Of a stretch of 64,000 nucleotides of DNA, positions 1 through 11,125 are shown piece after piece (the first letter of the stretch is position 1; every line of letters starts with the position of its first letter). Position numbers and translations under genes: made by a program. This stretch comes from Sialis fuliginosa. Its lineage: Eukaryota > Arthropoda > Insecta > Megaloptera > Sialidae. The stretch lies in assembly GCA_961205875.1 (NCBI GenBank), contig OY540815.1, positions 20,211,638-20,275,637 of the forward strand. Direction: 5' to 3'. The notes below the pieces were generated by a model. The model made no database searches. It worked only from the letters and a program-made list of their open reading frames with translations, and was not told the DNA's origin.

Positions 1-591
1 AATTTTTTTTTAATTTACATAAAAGTGAATATAAAAATTATTGACTAAAAATCTGAAGAAGATCATATTGATCGAAACTTAAAGAATAAATAAAAAAAAA
101 CTTATAGACCAGAGTATCCCATTTATTTTTTAAAAATATTTCCAAATGGTCATTTACTCCAACATAAATGTAAATATATACATGGGTATAAAAAAGTAAA
201 ATTATGATTTCCATGCAGTGATTAGCAGGATTTTGAACTTATTATGATTGTTGGCTCACATAAATAATATATACACAAGCATACTATGTAGTTAGCATGC
301 ATTTACACATTTCTATGTAATATGTTTGTAGGTGTGTGTTTCTCATACAATATACACTGTAAATAAATTACAGAGTTTGCAAACTCTCATTAGACGCTGT
401 CTGTTTGAGCTACTCAAATATTGTTAAGACGTACGTTTATACTTGCAAAATACATTTGTATATAATTATTTTATAGTTCAACTGCATAAAATAATGAGAT
501 CTTGCACACTGAAGTTTTTTTTACTAGTAGGTATAAAACTTTATAATGATGAAATGTATATTATTAAATACATAACAAAAGATTTAAAAAA
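1..591. other. AT-rich sequence, no feature
   Basis: Short reading frames here have no recognisable motif and are broken by stops at the rate expected for AT-rich DNA. No repeat shared with the rest of the window was seen. Confidence 0.6.
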
Positions 592-1029
592 TATCTGCCA
601 AGTAGGTAGTAGTTCATTATCGAACAATTTAAATAAAAACCGAAAAAGTATTCAGATAAATTGCCTGGTAGGTTAACCATTTAATTTTTATACAGTTTTA
701 CTAAAAAATATTACTTCAAAATGCTCTACAAAAAATATTCTATAAAACTTTCACGTAACATGTGTCTTTCTTGAGATATCTTCAAAAAATAAATATTTTA
801 GGGTGTCATCAGACCCAACCAACCAAGTTTCATTAATATCGATTCAGTGGTTCATGAGTTATGCGTGTGACAAGGATTCAGGGGACAAACAGACAGACAG
901 ACAGACACGGAACGAAAAATGTTTGTTTTGACAGGAAACGGAAAGATCAAGTAAAAATTTTGAACAATTTTTTTTTCTCATTTTAAAACGATCACAAAGC
1001 TTCTCGTATCTTCGATATAGCGAGGAAGC
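592..1029 (-). repeat. Family A interspersed repeat, copy 1 (internally deleted)
   Basis: Reverse-strand copy of the repeat seen most completely at 46420-47229. In reverse orientation it starts at the end carrying GCTTCCTCG (here CGAGGAAGC at 1021-1029). It runs through the GACAGACAG/CTGTCTGTC block and the segment matching CACTGAACCGATATTAATG, and finishes with the ATCTGCCAAGTA end at 592-603. About 370 bp of the middle is missing relative to the longest copy. The short CGAGGAAGC termini suggest a non-autonomous DNA element; no coding capacity is visible. Confidence 0.7.
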
Positions 1030-1481
1030 AAATAATTTAAATTAATTCATCACTAAAAACACAGAGGTTTCTTCTTCAAAGTTAAATACATACCCTCAAA
1101 TTTATTTGGACAGACGAAATAATAAAGAAAATAGAGAGAAAATGGAACAAAATAAATTGACAAACTAGAGAAATATATTTTATAGTATATACACAAAACT
1201 TGGGTACAAAGAGTAGCTATTGCAAACAAACGAGATTTGTTAATATAGAAGCAAATGAAGATTAAATAAATACACCTATAATCATTTTATGTGAGCTCAT
1301 GTTCTATTTCTGTATTTCTGTTTATAACAAAGTAAGCATACAAATAAGACAAAAATTTATAGTTTCATCTAGGGGTTGACAACGAAATGTTTCGAGTATG
1401 AATTAAAAAAAAATGTTATTAGTAAAAGTGTTATGTCACAATTAATTTTTGGTTAGGTGGACGATTTCAAGGTCATTTTTA
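1030..1481. other. AT-rich sequence, no feature
   Basis: Lies between a family A copy and a family B copy. Nothing in it repeats elsewhere in the window or looks coding. Confidence 0.55.
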
Positions 1482-1955
1482 GGGTTTCAAAGAAACCATA
1501 TTAATCTTACTTTGTCGTCTATCCGTCCTTTTCAGTCAAAGTAAAATATCTCGTAAATTATTTTTTTCATGTGGCAGAAATTTGAGTGTTTTTATTATTT
1601 TTTTCTAAATCAAAAATGGCGCCTGCAGGCGGCTAAAAGCAGTATTTTATTTTGTTCCCCCCTTCTAGCTCGGTAACTACGCAGGCTCAAAAAATCTGAA
1701 AAAAAATTGGTAACGAGAGTTTGGTGGGACTACCAACGACAAATACTGAAGTCTACAATATCATTTTAAATGTTGTAATAATAGGGAGGGGCGTCATAGA
1801 ATTTTTTATTTTTATTTTCATATCTAGGCATGTGGGGTGTCAAAATGTAGATCTCAATTAGTAGAATATGGCCCTATTTTTGTATTTTCTTCTAACTCAA
1901 AAATGCACCTGTGACTCCAAAAAATCCATGTAGTACGTACTTCGGGGCCTTAATG
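1482..1955 (+). repeat. Family B interspersed repeat, copy 1
   Basis: Shares its start (GAAACCNTATTAATCTTACTTTGTCGTC) and following order with 19867 and 54985. That order is a CCGTCC block, then TTTTCAGTCAAAG, AAAATATCTCGTAAA, then TGTGGNGTGTCAAAATGTAGATCTCAAT and TCAAAAATGGCGCCTGCAGG. Internal blocks such as the AAATGGCG motif and the CAAAATGTA motif occur more than once, so the repeat is internally modular. No open frame; class not recognised. Confidence 0.65.
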
Positions 1956-2633
1956 GCATACATCCGTGTATGTCTTAATCAAATTATTTTAAGTAGAGAG
2001 ATATTCGTTCATTTTTCACATTGTATATGTATGGAAATTTTTTTCAAGGTAGTTAATGGAGAGGGAAAAATTTGATACAAGTATTCTTGGTTTATAGAAT
2101 TGTCGCCCATTAAACTCAAAATATTTTAGGATTAATATTAACACAATAATCGGGCTCTACTATTATTGTAATTTGACTCTAGTCAAAGATTCTACATAAT
2201 TACTTTATTGTTTGAAGTACAGTCTATATTTTGCCTAATATTAATATATAGATAAAAGATTTTGATGTAATTTCATGTTCTTCAGTCGCTATTTTTTGTA
2301 ATTCTACTCTAAGAGTTAATAAATTCAAACAGTAAACTATAATGGATACATAAAACTTGTTTCATTGTTGTGAAGACCAATGTAGAAATATAAATTTTAA
2401 GAAAAGAATGAGAATCCAAAATATATTGCTCTTAAAAAAGTGGTTGTTAAGAGCAATATATTTTATGTATAAACATTTTATTACATTGTTTTCTTTTTTC
2501 TTTTGATATTATAATGTTTAGTAGTTTAATCCCTTTAGTTATTCCGAACTTTATAGTTTTAAAATTATAACAATCGACATACTTAAATGTATATAAAAAT
2601 CTCGGAATATTAAATAATCGTAATAAGATACTG
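1956..2633. other. AT-rich sequence with one perfect hairpin
   Basis: Apart from the hairpin at 2418-2464 nothing was recognised here. Confidence 0.5.
2418..2464. repeat. Perfect 18-bp inverted repeat (hairpin)
   Basis: Arms AAAATATATTGCTCTTAA (2418-2435) and its exact complement (2447-2464) flank an 11-nt loop. It is shorter than a normal microRNA precursor. The low-GC stem could be a minimal transposon relic or chance structure. Confidence 0.6.
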
Positions 2634-2830
2634 GTACAAGTGTTGACCGCAAGTTTTTGAGATTGAAAGGCTTCGTTTTTATGATGAACTCGTGTTACTA
2701 ATAAAATAGGTACCTCTTTATTAAATCAATAATTACCAAAGTCCGAAATAATTTTTTTTTAATTATAACCTTTTATTTCGTTTATGTTTTATTACCTAGC
2801 ATTGTTACCATATCGCTCTACGAGTCATTG
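2634..2830 (+). repeat. Family D fragment (copy 3)
   Basis: The block TACTAATAAAATAGGTACC...CTCTTTATTAAATCAATAATTACCAAAGTCCG...CTTTTATTTCGTTTATGTTTTATTACC aligns with the interior of the family D elements at 5832 and 10728. Neither terminus is preserved, so this is a degraded internal piece. Confidence 0.5.
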
Positions 2831-3628
2831 GCGTATCATTTAGATTTTAAAATAAATATCAATTGTTTTGAATTATAAAATTAATTAAAAATAAATGTTT
2901 TATATTGTCTATAGAATTATTTCAGTGATGATTAACAGAGAAACGTCTATTTGGAACAATCATCTCTCATACATACTAAATTCAATTGTAATTTAATTTA
3001 TAAGTATATTTGCATATTATAAATTTTCAACTGACGCCTCTGGGATAATATGCGATTTTGACAACTAAGAAAAGATGGTCGCCGTAAAATTTTGGTATTC
3101 ATAGTCTTTCCTAATCTAAGAAAATTTCAATTTGCATATATAACCTATAAAATACTCAAAACTTAATAGAGAAAATGAGTCGATACACCGGAAGTAGGTA
3201 TCTTATTTTGTTGACTGACTTTTATTTAAAGATTTGTTATCGTCAGTGGCATTTCCTATACATGTTTGATAGATAAACATTAATAACATTCTCACGGTAC
3301 GAGTATCTGCAGTCAAGGCACGAGAGTTAATAATGCGTGTACAATCGCCCAAGGGTCCGGGTAAACGTTACGTCCACACGACCCGTGTATTTATCACCTG
3401 CACTCACATGTATCTTAAGCGTGTGTATGTGCTACGTGTCAAGCCTTTTAATGTTCTATTGATTCCAATAGGTTTGATTTTGTTAACTGCTGGATTTACA
3501 TGTGATGAAAATATCTACTATATGATAAGTTATTGTATGGTTTTATTAATATTCTTCTTCTTTTCTTAATAATACAACTAAAGGTGTGTGATGCCTAATT
3601 TAAAGAAAACTATTTTATGATGATCTTA
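2831..3628. other. No gene; GC-richer patch at about 3296-3460
   Basis: Mostly plain AT-rich DNA. Around 3296-3460 the base composition rises and CpG dinucleotides appear, inside a 78-codon frame (3333-3569) that ends in a hydrophobic, low-complexity tail. I do not recognise the peptide. The patch could be a conserved non-coding element, an old repeat or an exon; the sequence does not decide. Confidence 0.3.
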
Positions 3629-4186
3629 AGCCTGGTTTACACGCTACGATAAATCGTAACAATTTATCGTAACGATCGAATTGTTACGATTTATCATTGC
3701 GTGTAAACAGGATATTGTAGCGATTTACTGGAATTGGTAACGACAAGTTGGAATGTGTAAACAAATAGCAGCCGTTCATTGTTACGATAACAGTATCATT
3801 TTTCACAATAAACGAAGAAACTAACCTTAACAACTCAACATAAGTATCTTCATGCATTCTTAAATAATTCCGCCAATCATTGGGTTCATTTCGCAATTCT
3901 TTCAATAATTTTATATGAGAAAATACCCTTTTCTTCAGTAACCACTAGTGGCTCCAGTTTCTTCTTGGTCTTCGTGACCTTTTCACTTTTCTTGCTAAAC
4001 AAACGATATATAACGACCATAACAGTACTTCCTCCGTGGCAAAAGCTAACTGAGTGTACCGCGGTCGACAATGAATATTGGACAAGAAATCGTTGCATGT
4101 AAACAGTACACACTCATTCGATTTATCGTAACAATTTATCGTAACGATCGAATTGTTACGATTTATCGTAGCGTGTAAACCAGGCT
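3629..4186. mobile_element. PIF/Harbinger-type element, 558 bp, with TTA target duplication
   Basis: Termini are exact inverted repeats: AGCCTGGTTTACACGCTACG at the left, and its complement ending CGTGTAAACCAGGCT at 4186. They run on through CGATAAATCGTAACAATT for about 35 bp. The flanks are TTA (3626-3628) and TTA (4187-4189), the TWA-type 3-bp duplication known for PIF/Harbinger. Each end is also internally palindromic: CGTAACAATT / AATTGTTACG occurs twice per end, and the left end repeats GCGTGTAAACAGG near 3699-3711. The interior carries minus-strand remains of a Harbinger-like transposase N-terminus. This is a non-autonomous deletion derivative rather than an intact element. Confidence 0.85.
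3684..4113 (-). pseudogene. Harbinger transposase N-terminal relic, frameshifted
   Basis: Two overlapping minus-strand frames together resemble the start of a PIF/Harbinger (HARBI1-like) transposase, the part upstream of the DDE nuclease domain. The first (4113 to 3886) contains KTKKKLEPLVVTEEKGIFSY. The second (3905 to 3684) contains KELRNEP and DWRNYLRMHEDTYVELLRLV, matching the family pattern of a basic stretch, an 'ELR-E-P-D/R-NFLRM' block and a 'T-EELL-LV' helix. The join needs a one-base shift near 3906-3918. The frame stops making sense after the KNDT residues, where the DDE domain should begin, and then runs into the terminal repeat. The protein is therefore truncated and inactive. 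Its main value is that it identifies the superfamily. Confidence 0.7.
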
Positions 4187-4651
4187 TTACGTTTATTTCT
4201 GCAGAAAATAAAGGTTAAAACAAAAATTGACCCTTTTAAAACTAATTTTAAATTTGACGCCAAAACGTTCGCAGGTGTCATGACGCATTTTTAACGTCAC
4301 GCCTATGTGAACACTCATTCTCAACTATAATAAATCCTTGTTCCATCGCTAATGATTCTCGGTTTAACTTTTGGTAACACAAAACTGAGCAAATTGATAA
4401 TTTAAAACCACAAAATAATTTATAAACAGTGCAGATATTATTGAAACAAAAATGACGTTTACGTAGCTGTGACGTCATCTACTCTGACTGGTGTTTTATC
4501 AAACATGGCGTATTGCTGTATTTTGCGTTTTTATTTTAACAAAAACCATATTAATCTCGCTTTTAATATAAAAATAAATACATTTTTTTATAATCTTTTT
4601 AACTTATTTCATAGAGGTGTGCTATACAAACTTTTTTTTTCTAGATATGCC
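4187..4651. other. Non-coding segment with CRE-like motifs
   Basis: Contains several TGACG/CGTCA half sites (around 4281, 4298 and 4452) and one full palindrome at 4470. No gene is visible. Confidence 0.3.
4470..4477. promoter_or_regulatory. Full CRE-like palindrome TGACGTCA
   Basis: Perfect match to the cAMP-response-element consensus bound by bZIP (CREB/ATF) proteins, with half sites within 200 bp. There is no nearby gene start, so a regulatory role is only a possibility; chance occurrence is realistic. Confidence 0.15.
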
Positions 4652-4652
4652 A

Positions 4653-4740
4653 TGAAGATGCCCACTGCAAAGTGCGACGAAACGTTGGCCGATAGAACTA
4701 TCAAACTGACGCAGCCTATACCCAGAAGCCAAGATTCATA
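4653..4740 (+). repeat. Family N dispersed repeat, copy 1
   Basis: Core order TGAAGATGCCCACTGC, GACGAAACGTTGGCCGATA, CTGACGCAGCCTATA, CCCAGAAGCCAAGAT. The same order and spacing recur at 63720-63802. The reverse complement is at 42226-42346 and its last part forms the unit of the 33.4-34.2 kb tandem array. Class not recognised. Confidence 0.75.
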
Positions 4741-5177
4741 CACGATTGCATTGATTTAAATCTTAAATCTACAAGTTAATAATTATAATATTATTTTTAT
4801 TTAAAACGTACTGAAAAATCAATTGAGAGTAAGCTATCGAATCAAAGAAAATTACAGAATTCCACGTACCTATTACTAAAGTTATAAAATTGTAACCACG
4901 TAGTAATGAAACGATTGAAGTTACAATTATAGCTGATTGTGTTATGCATTAATGTACTAACGAATACAAAGATCATTTAGTGATGAAAGAAAAATACATT
5001 TCTTATTATGTTACATTTCGCTTTATTGGAAAACAGCATTTTGGTATTTAGTTGGTTAATTAGATACATCTTCTAATAAAATCTGAAAACACTGTTGTTT
5101 TTTTTATAAACATTATCTCTTTAACCAAATCTCAGAGTGTTTTTGTCAATTATAATTACAATAAATTTGTATAGCCT
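4741..5177. other. AT-rich sequence, no feature
   Basis: Nothing coding or repeated was recognised between the family N copy and the foldback fragment. Confidence 0.5.
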
Positions 5178-5318
5178 ATAACTTTTGAACGCATTATATT
5201 TTGACACGATAATTTCAAATTCGTCAACTCAAATCAATTCCGACCACGCGTTCAAAAGTTACAGCTATTTTTCTCCAAAATTTTGATAAAACTGAAACGG
5301 TTTGAGAAAATTTTGAGA
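5178..5318 (+). repeat. Fragment of the foldback repeat found at 31943-32683
   Basis: Contains ATAACTTTTGAACGC, TTTGACACG, TTTCAAATTCGTCAACTC, AATCAATTCCGACCACGCG and TTCAAAAGTTACAGC in the order seen in the arms at 32160-32500. The opening phrase fused directly to the opposite-arm phrase implies that the hairpin interior has been deleted here. Confidence 0.65.
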
Positions 5319-5831
5319 ATCACCTATTCAGATCTCTAGGTTAAATATGATGTCGGCTTGTGTCATTTTTAAGTTTTATGACTAAATAGGCTAGTGAGTA
5401 TTTTATTACAGCTCAATTAAATACCTCTATACCTTTGTATTGTTCCAATACTTCATATGCATGATACATACATATATGCAAAAGTATATCAAGTAGAAAA
5501 ACATCGATATAATGGTAACAAAACATTGATGTTAAAAACTATCGATGTATCGTTGTCAACCGTACTCGAGACCAAGAAGACGGATCACGTTTAAATTTAT
5601 CCACGCGTGTCTCGCAGGCACGCACAGAATTTGTCAAGAGTTAAGGATGAAGTGGACTCTGACACGATAAAGTTACATGTGTATTATATAGGTACTAGAG
5701 CCATACACATTTTAAGATGGTATTTATGCTTAAATGTTTGTACATCTACTTGTGTACAGGATGTTTGATTCGGCGATACAAATATTTTAAAGGAAGGTAA
5801 ACTAATTCATTTGGAAGTGATTTAAGCAAAA
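5319..5831. other. No gene; short GC-richer stretch near 5560-5640
   Basis: The stretch ACCGTACTCGAGACCAAG through ACGCGTGTCTCGCAGGCACG stands out in composition but has no open frame or repeat partner in the window. Confidence 0.35.
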
Positions 5832-6329
5832 AAGGTAGTGGCACCAGTTATGGCCGCTATAATAATTATAATAATAATTCTCATATTACTAATAAAACAA
5901 GTAACTATTTATTTAATCAATTTAAATACCAAAGTCCGCAAATATAGTTTGTTTTTGAAATTATACCTTTTATTTTATTTTATTTTTTCTCCAGTAATGG
6001 ATAAAGTAAAACCAATATTGAGCACGCAGTGATGGACACTTGCTTATGATAAGTACTACGACACAAAATATATAAAAGAAATAATCGTGAAATTTGAAAC
6101 AATATAAAGCAGTTGTTATGATAATATATTAATAAATTAGTTTAAATGTCCGCCATTTTGACACCTACTAACCGATTGTCATCAAATCGCGCTGTAATAC
6201 AATTAAATGTATATAGATTAATATTCAGAAATGGTAGTAATGAAATATCAACAAATATTTCTAATTCAGTACATTTAATTTAAAAATAGCCATTACTGGG
6301 GTCATATCCAAGACTGGTGCCAATACCTT
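5832..6329 (+). mobile_element. Family D TIR element, copy 1 (498 bp)
   Basis: Ends are inverted repeats: AAGGTAGTGGCACCAGT at 5832 and ACTGGTGCCAATACCTT finishing at 6329, 16 of 17 matching. The interior aligns with 10728-11125: CTAATAAAACAAGTAACT, TTTATTTAATCAATTTAA, TTTCTCCAGTAATGGATAAA, CAGTGATGGACACTTGCT, ATATCAACAAATATTTCTAA, TAGCCATTACTG. Relative to copy 2 it carries about 80 extra bases near 6147-6230. No transposase is encoded and the target duplication is unclear, so the superfamily cannot be named. Confidence 0.75.
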
Positions 6330-7497
6330 ATACCTATATACAAAGTGCACCAGTTTTACATGAATGATACAAAAGAAATTTGTAATATTTATATAAAGTT
6401 TTCTTTTTCAAATTGATCATTATTTGCAATGCTGATAATTCATTAGTTATATAATATCTATTATATCATGTGAAAATATGATATTTTTATGGATGAGGTA
6501 GACGTACTAATGCTTTTATGAAAGTATGAAAACATCGACTGTACTTATAAAGAGTATATGCAGACAAAGAATCAAAGGAAGGTAAAACGCAATATGAACA
6601 TGTTGGAATAATGGAATTTTTTATAAGGTAAACGACGAATGATCGATTTTAGTGAGTGGAATATAGCGTACTGAATTTTGATGTAGATATTTTTTACAGT
6701 GCAGATTTTTTTTTCTAAACCTATAGGATTATTTTAAAATGTTGGTGCACTTTTAGATAAAAAGAATATTTGAAAATATCTTCATGAAAATTGACGATGT
6801 TCAACAAACAAAAGTTTTTTCCTTAAAAAAATGTACTGTAAATAAATGTAAGGTAGATGGAATTTGAAATCTGTTTTTTTTTTTTAACAATATGGCGTCA
6901 GCGTTCGCCGTTTTGTTTGTTTCATGTTAGTTTGTGGCTAAATTGACAAATCGAAAAGTTAAATTTTGTTTATTTTTTTATATCAAAATATCTTTTTAAT
7001 TATATTTATTAAATATCACTTTTTAGATTTTCTAAACCAATTGTATGTTCTAACCGTCTGTTACTTCCAATTTAAAACGAAAAATTTATATGTAATTCAG
7101 AATACAATTTCATATTATTACTCACAATAATAATTTTAATAATTAATATAAACTATAATAATAAACAAGTAAGCGAGTTTGCTAATGAATTGGGAATTAA
7201 TCAGCTTAATCAATTAGGTAAATATAATTACAATCAATAATTTAAAATACATACCATACATAAATAATAATCTTTGTTTGTAATATGAGATATTCATCTA
7301 TCAAAACGTACAGAGGAGTTCGCAGAAAATTTTCCAAGGAGGGGCAAAGCTTGTAGACAAATTCTTACTATAATAATAATCTCTTATAATAAAAATAGTT
7401 TTAACAATTAAAATTATTTAAGTTACATAAATAAAACAATATTTTAAATGTCATTTTAAAGAAAACAACGAAAAATTAAAACCAGTTTCAGAGATTC
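6330..7497. other. AT-rich sequence, no gene
   Basis: A 30-bp GC-richer phrase at about 6893-6922 (ATGGCGTCAGCGTTCGCCG) is the only compositional feature. No frame of note. Confidence 0.45.
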
Positions 7498-7530
7498 TGA
7501 AATACCCGGGCCGCAGGTTGGCCAGCCCTG
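7498..7530. mobile_element. hAT-like element terminus (solo end)
   Basis: Reading on the minus strand, CAGGGCTGGCCAACCTGCGG begins at 7530. This matches the typical hAT-superfamily start, CAGGG/CAGTG followed by a CCAACCTGCGGCCC-type phrase. The flank TTCTAGAC would be an 8-bp target duplication, but no matching left end was found, so this is an orphan terminus. Confidence 0.55.
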
Positions 7531-8735
7531 TTCTAGACAGTCTGTACTGAAACACTTTAGGAACTTTTTCAAATCATATTTATAATAATATTTCTAGAGA
7601 AATATTCATCAAGAATTTCTGAGAAGCAAATAAAAATATAAATAAATATAAATTATTCTTATTCTCCACATTTGATATGTTTATAATTCCAACATTTCAA
7701 ATTATTTTCCTTCATTAATACAAACAATTTCGATTAGTAATAAAAAGCATGGGTGAAACCAATATCATCAAAATGAAAAAGATTGAAAATTCATTAAATC
7801 GGAAATAGAATGCTGATATTTTTCAATTTTACATTGATGAAAGTGAACCAAATTCACTTTCTGAATCATTTTTTAAACTAGTTATATAATATATCTATTT
7901 GAATTAACTATTTTTTATTAAAAATTGTAAATTTATTACTTAATACGAGCTTGCTCTAAATTAATTAATCTAACCAATCCCCATCAAAATCGATTCAATC
8001 GTTTTTCTGTTAACTTGGAACAAACATACAGATAGACAGACAAAAAAATAAACAATCGAAATGAATTGTATTATCTGTAATAAAAAAACAACGTATAGAC
8101 TAAAAAATAGCATACACATTATAGTATACTTGCCTACATTAATCAGTATTTATTATAAATAAGTGAAATTCATTTAAAACAATATTTTTCTAATGTCTAT
8201 ATCAAATAACATCTACAAAACAATAAGTAATGAAAATATATTCGTTACATTTTGTAATAATAAATACTAAAATGAAAATTCATAAGACGATAACTTGATA
8301 TATAATTTTGTTGACATAATTACAAAGCATGTAAATTTATTATTAATAAATCTTTTGAATTTGTGATTTCAAAGACATTTACTTAGATTTTCGACAATTT
8401 TAATTACGAGAACGAAATTATGTCAGCTGTTTGTAGTTACATAAATACACATTATATAAATCATCTTCTTCCTTAAGGTATTATACATCATGTAGGCATA
8501 TGTATACCTATGTATATACATATTTTCACATGAATGTGTTCTCTCGTACAATACAATAATATTATTTTGATTTCTATTATAATAAATATATGTATTGAGT
8601 TTATTATGCGTAGTATTTAACCGCAAATTATTTTATACACTTTGAGATATTGTTTTTGTGCAATGACATATTACGTTTTAAGCATTATACTTAGCATGAG
8701 TTATGACTTATAACAAACAACAGACAAAAACTATG
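7531..8735. other. No gene; weak retroposon-tail phrase at 7975-8050
   Basis: At 7975-8050 the phrase AATCGATTCAATCG followed by GGAACAAACATACAGATAGACAGACAAA resembles the end of common insect interspersed repeats. The rest is featureless. Confidence 0.35.
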
Positions 8736-8886
8736 GTCATGACTTATCAAATACAAATCCCCTAACCATAAAAATTGTAAGAGTTTAGACTTACACGTGT
8801 TTCAATAGCAATGTTATCATCATCAGAGTCCTAAAGACACTACAATTTTCATGGTTAGGGGATTTGTATTTGATATGAATTATGAC
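8736..8886. mobile_element. Short TIR element (MITE-like), about 150 bp
   Basis: ATCAAATACAAATCCCCTAACCAT at 8746 is repeated in inverted form, ending at 8874, with extended weaker pairing (GTCATGACTTAT / ATGAATTATGAC) out to 8736 and 8886. The roughly 34-bp near-perfect arms enclose about 60 bp containing ATCATCATCAGAGTCCTAA. No protein and no obvious target duplication. Confidence 0.7.
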
Positions 8887-10727
8887 ATTAAAAATAAAAT
8901 TTTGTAATCAAATACATTAGTATTCAAATAAAACTCAAATATAGTCACTATCTTCTTCTGAAGACGCCATATATTACAAATGATGAACTGTCAGATAACT
9001 TTTCAATTTTACCACCAGAGTGTCATCCACCTGGGTTATGTTAGATTGCTCTGAGTAAAGTGTGCGAGAGAGATAAAAAAAACTATTCCTGTCTCATTTC
9101 ATTAGATCGGTATTGTGATGGAAGAGGTACCCGAGAATTTTCGATCCCGTAACTTAGAACTTATAGAAGTTCTACTGTACCGCTGCAATCTTAAATGAAA
9201 CAGACTATAAAACGTGTTTTAAACTGTTGAAATATTAAATAAATACTATTTACATCTTACCTCATGGCCTACCTCCAAAACTTTCAATCTCTACACGAAT
9301 TCACATTCATAAATCAAATATTGAAATTGAATCAATATGATAAACCCCAAGCGAATCGCATTGCATGAACAATGGCAGAACAAACTGCATATTTTATCAG
9401 ACAGTGTCCGCTCAATTTATTATGTCAAACTTTCCACTTATTGTTTAATGCATGCTGCAGAATTCATTATTACCAGTAGTGAAATATATGCTCTTCATTT
9501 TGTATTCCATTAAAACTGACTAACAGATTTATGTGTTAAGGAAAGTTTATGGTGTTGTGAGTTATGACTAAAAAATATTTTGAGATTTTATTTTATAAAC
9601 AAACTAGCACAGGAAATCACGGAAAATGTATGAGGTACCAAATTTAAACAATGATTAGAACATGCCCAGATGTATATTTCCTGAAAACTTCTTAGCAAAG
9701 TTTGCTCCGGAACACCCTCAATCAAGGGCCCAAAGTTTTGTTTTACAAGGATTTTGTAAAAGCATTGAATTTTGTTTTTTGGTTGAAATTATTTGTAACT
9801 TGTGAAAATTATAGTTCAAAGTATGCTGATCAAAATTTGAAATAGTCGCAACCTACGAAAATTCATAGTTTCTGTTTTAAGGGGCATCGAAACATTATAT
9901 GTTTATATAATTTTTTTAAATAATTGTCCAAAAAATTTTGTTTAGGGTGCGAAGCACCCAGGGACAGGAACACTATTTTCTTTATAAAATCGAACAATAA
10001 TTCACAAAAGTGTATTGACTTTATTGAATATATCTTTACTGAAATGCAACCTGATAAATATAATTAGATACGAACTCTATAATATTTTAGCCAATGGCTT
10101 CTCTTAACCTTTAGCTTACAAGTTGTACAAGAAGCATCATTAAAATGTTTACTATCCACATAGGAATACATAAGACAAAATAAGATTTACCAGCAAGTCT
10201 AAATAATTTCTGCTAAGAAAAACCATTATATTGTTTTGCTTAAAAAAAACTCGTTATGTGGTGCCTTTTAGAATGCAACCAACATATGCTACGTGTAATG
10301 CTAGTTGCATATCGCTAACGTCGTAGCAGGAACGAGACATCATAAAAAATAAGGGTTTGAGTCATAATAAAAATATTCTATCTTCGAGAGGTAAAGATAG
10401 AATTCTAAACATTACATTTTAACGTTTGTATTGCTCTTATACATATATGCCCGGTATTATAAATAATTTGGCCTTAATCAATGCACTTTCTGTAAGTTAT
10501 CAAATTTAAATTATAGATGTACAGTATTTAAATGAATTATTGAGTAGAAATCAATGTAGTCTAAAAGTAGTGGTGATTGGTACATAGTACATATAGGAAA
10601 ATAACTTTATTTTATTGCAAAATCCAAACCTATCTACAACATGAAGAAAAAAATGCCCTCAGTCAATCAAAGAGGTTGCGGTACCTTGCCCTAGCCATTC
10701 GCGGACACGTTTTTAATAGTGACTAAT
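8887..10727. other. No gene seen in 1.8 kb
   Basis: Contains mildly GC-richer phrases (9030-9180, 9940-9970 with GGTGCGAAGCACCCAGGGA, 10230-10340, 10660-10710). These may be eroded repeats, but none has a partner here or an open frame. Confidence 0.35.
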
Positions 10728-11125
10728 CACTCCAGTTATGGCCGCTATAAGAGCATGGTTTACTGTTTTTGTTATTGACGGGCTTCTTTTTTGTAATTCT
10801 CATGAACTCATGTACTAATAAAACAAATAACTCTTTATTTAATCAATTTAATTATCAAATTCTGCAAATATAGTTTGTTTTTTAAATTAAATTTTTTTAT
10901 TTTGTTCGTGTTTTTTCTCCAGTAATGGATAAAGTAAAACCAGTTATCAGCACACAGTGATGGACACTTGCTAATGATTACAAAATGATAAGTACTACGA
11001 CACAAACGATATACAAGAAAGAATCGTCAAGTAGTAATAAAATATCAACAAATATTTCTAATTCAGTACAATTAATTAAAGAATAGCCATTACTGTGGTC
11101 ATATCCAAGACTGGTGCCAGTACCT
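10728..11125 (+). mobile_element. Family D TIR element, copy 2
   Basis: Right terminus ACTGGTGCCAGTACCTT (ending 11125) is intact. The left terminus is eroded to CACTCCAGTTATGGCCGC. The interior is collinear with copy 1, but the stretch present at 6147-6230 is absent. TTATGGCCGCTATAA and CATATCCAAGACTGGTGCC are the most conserved blocks of the family. Confidence 0.7.

Noticed and set aside
4470..4477. CRE palindrome as a gene promoter
   Set aside because: No transcription start, TATA box placement or downstream gene could be argued; left as a low-confidence motif.
9125..9170. TTTTCGATCCC as a possible tRNA T-arm
   Set aside because: Upstream sequence cannot form D or anticodon arms; no RNA polymerase III A box.
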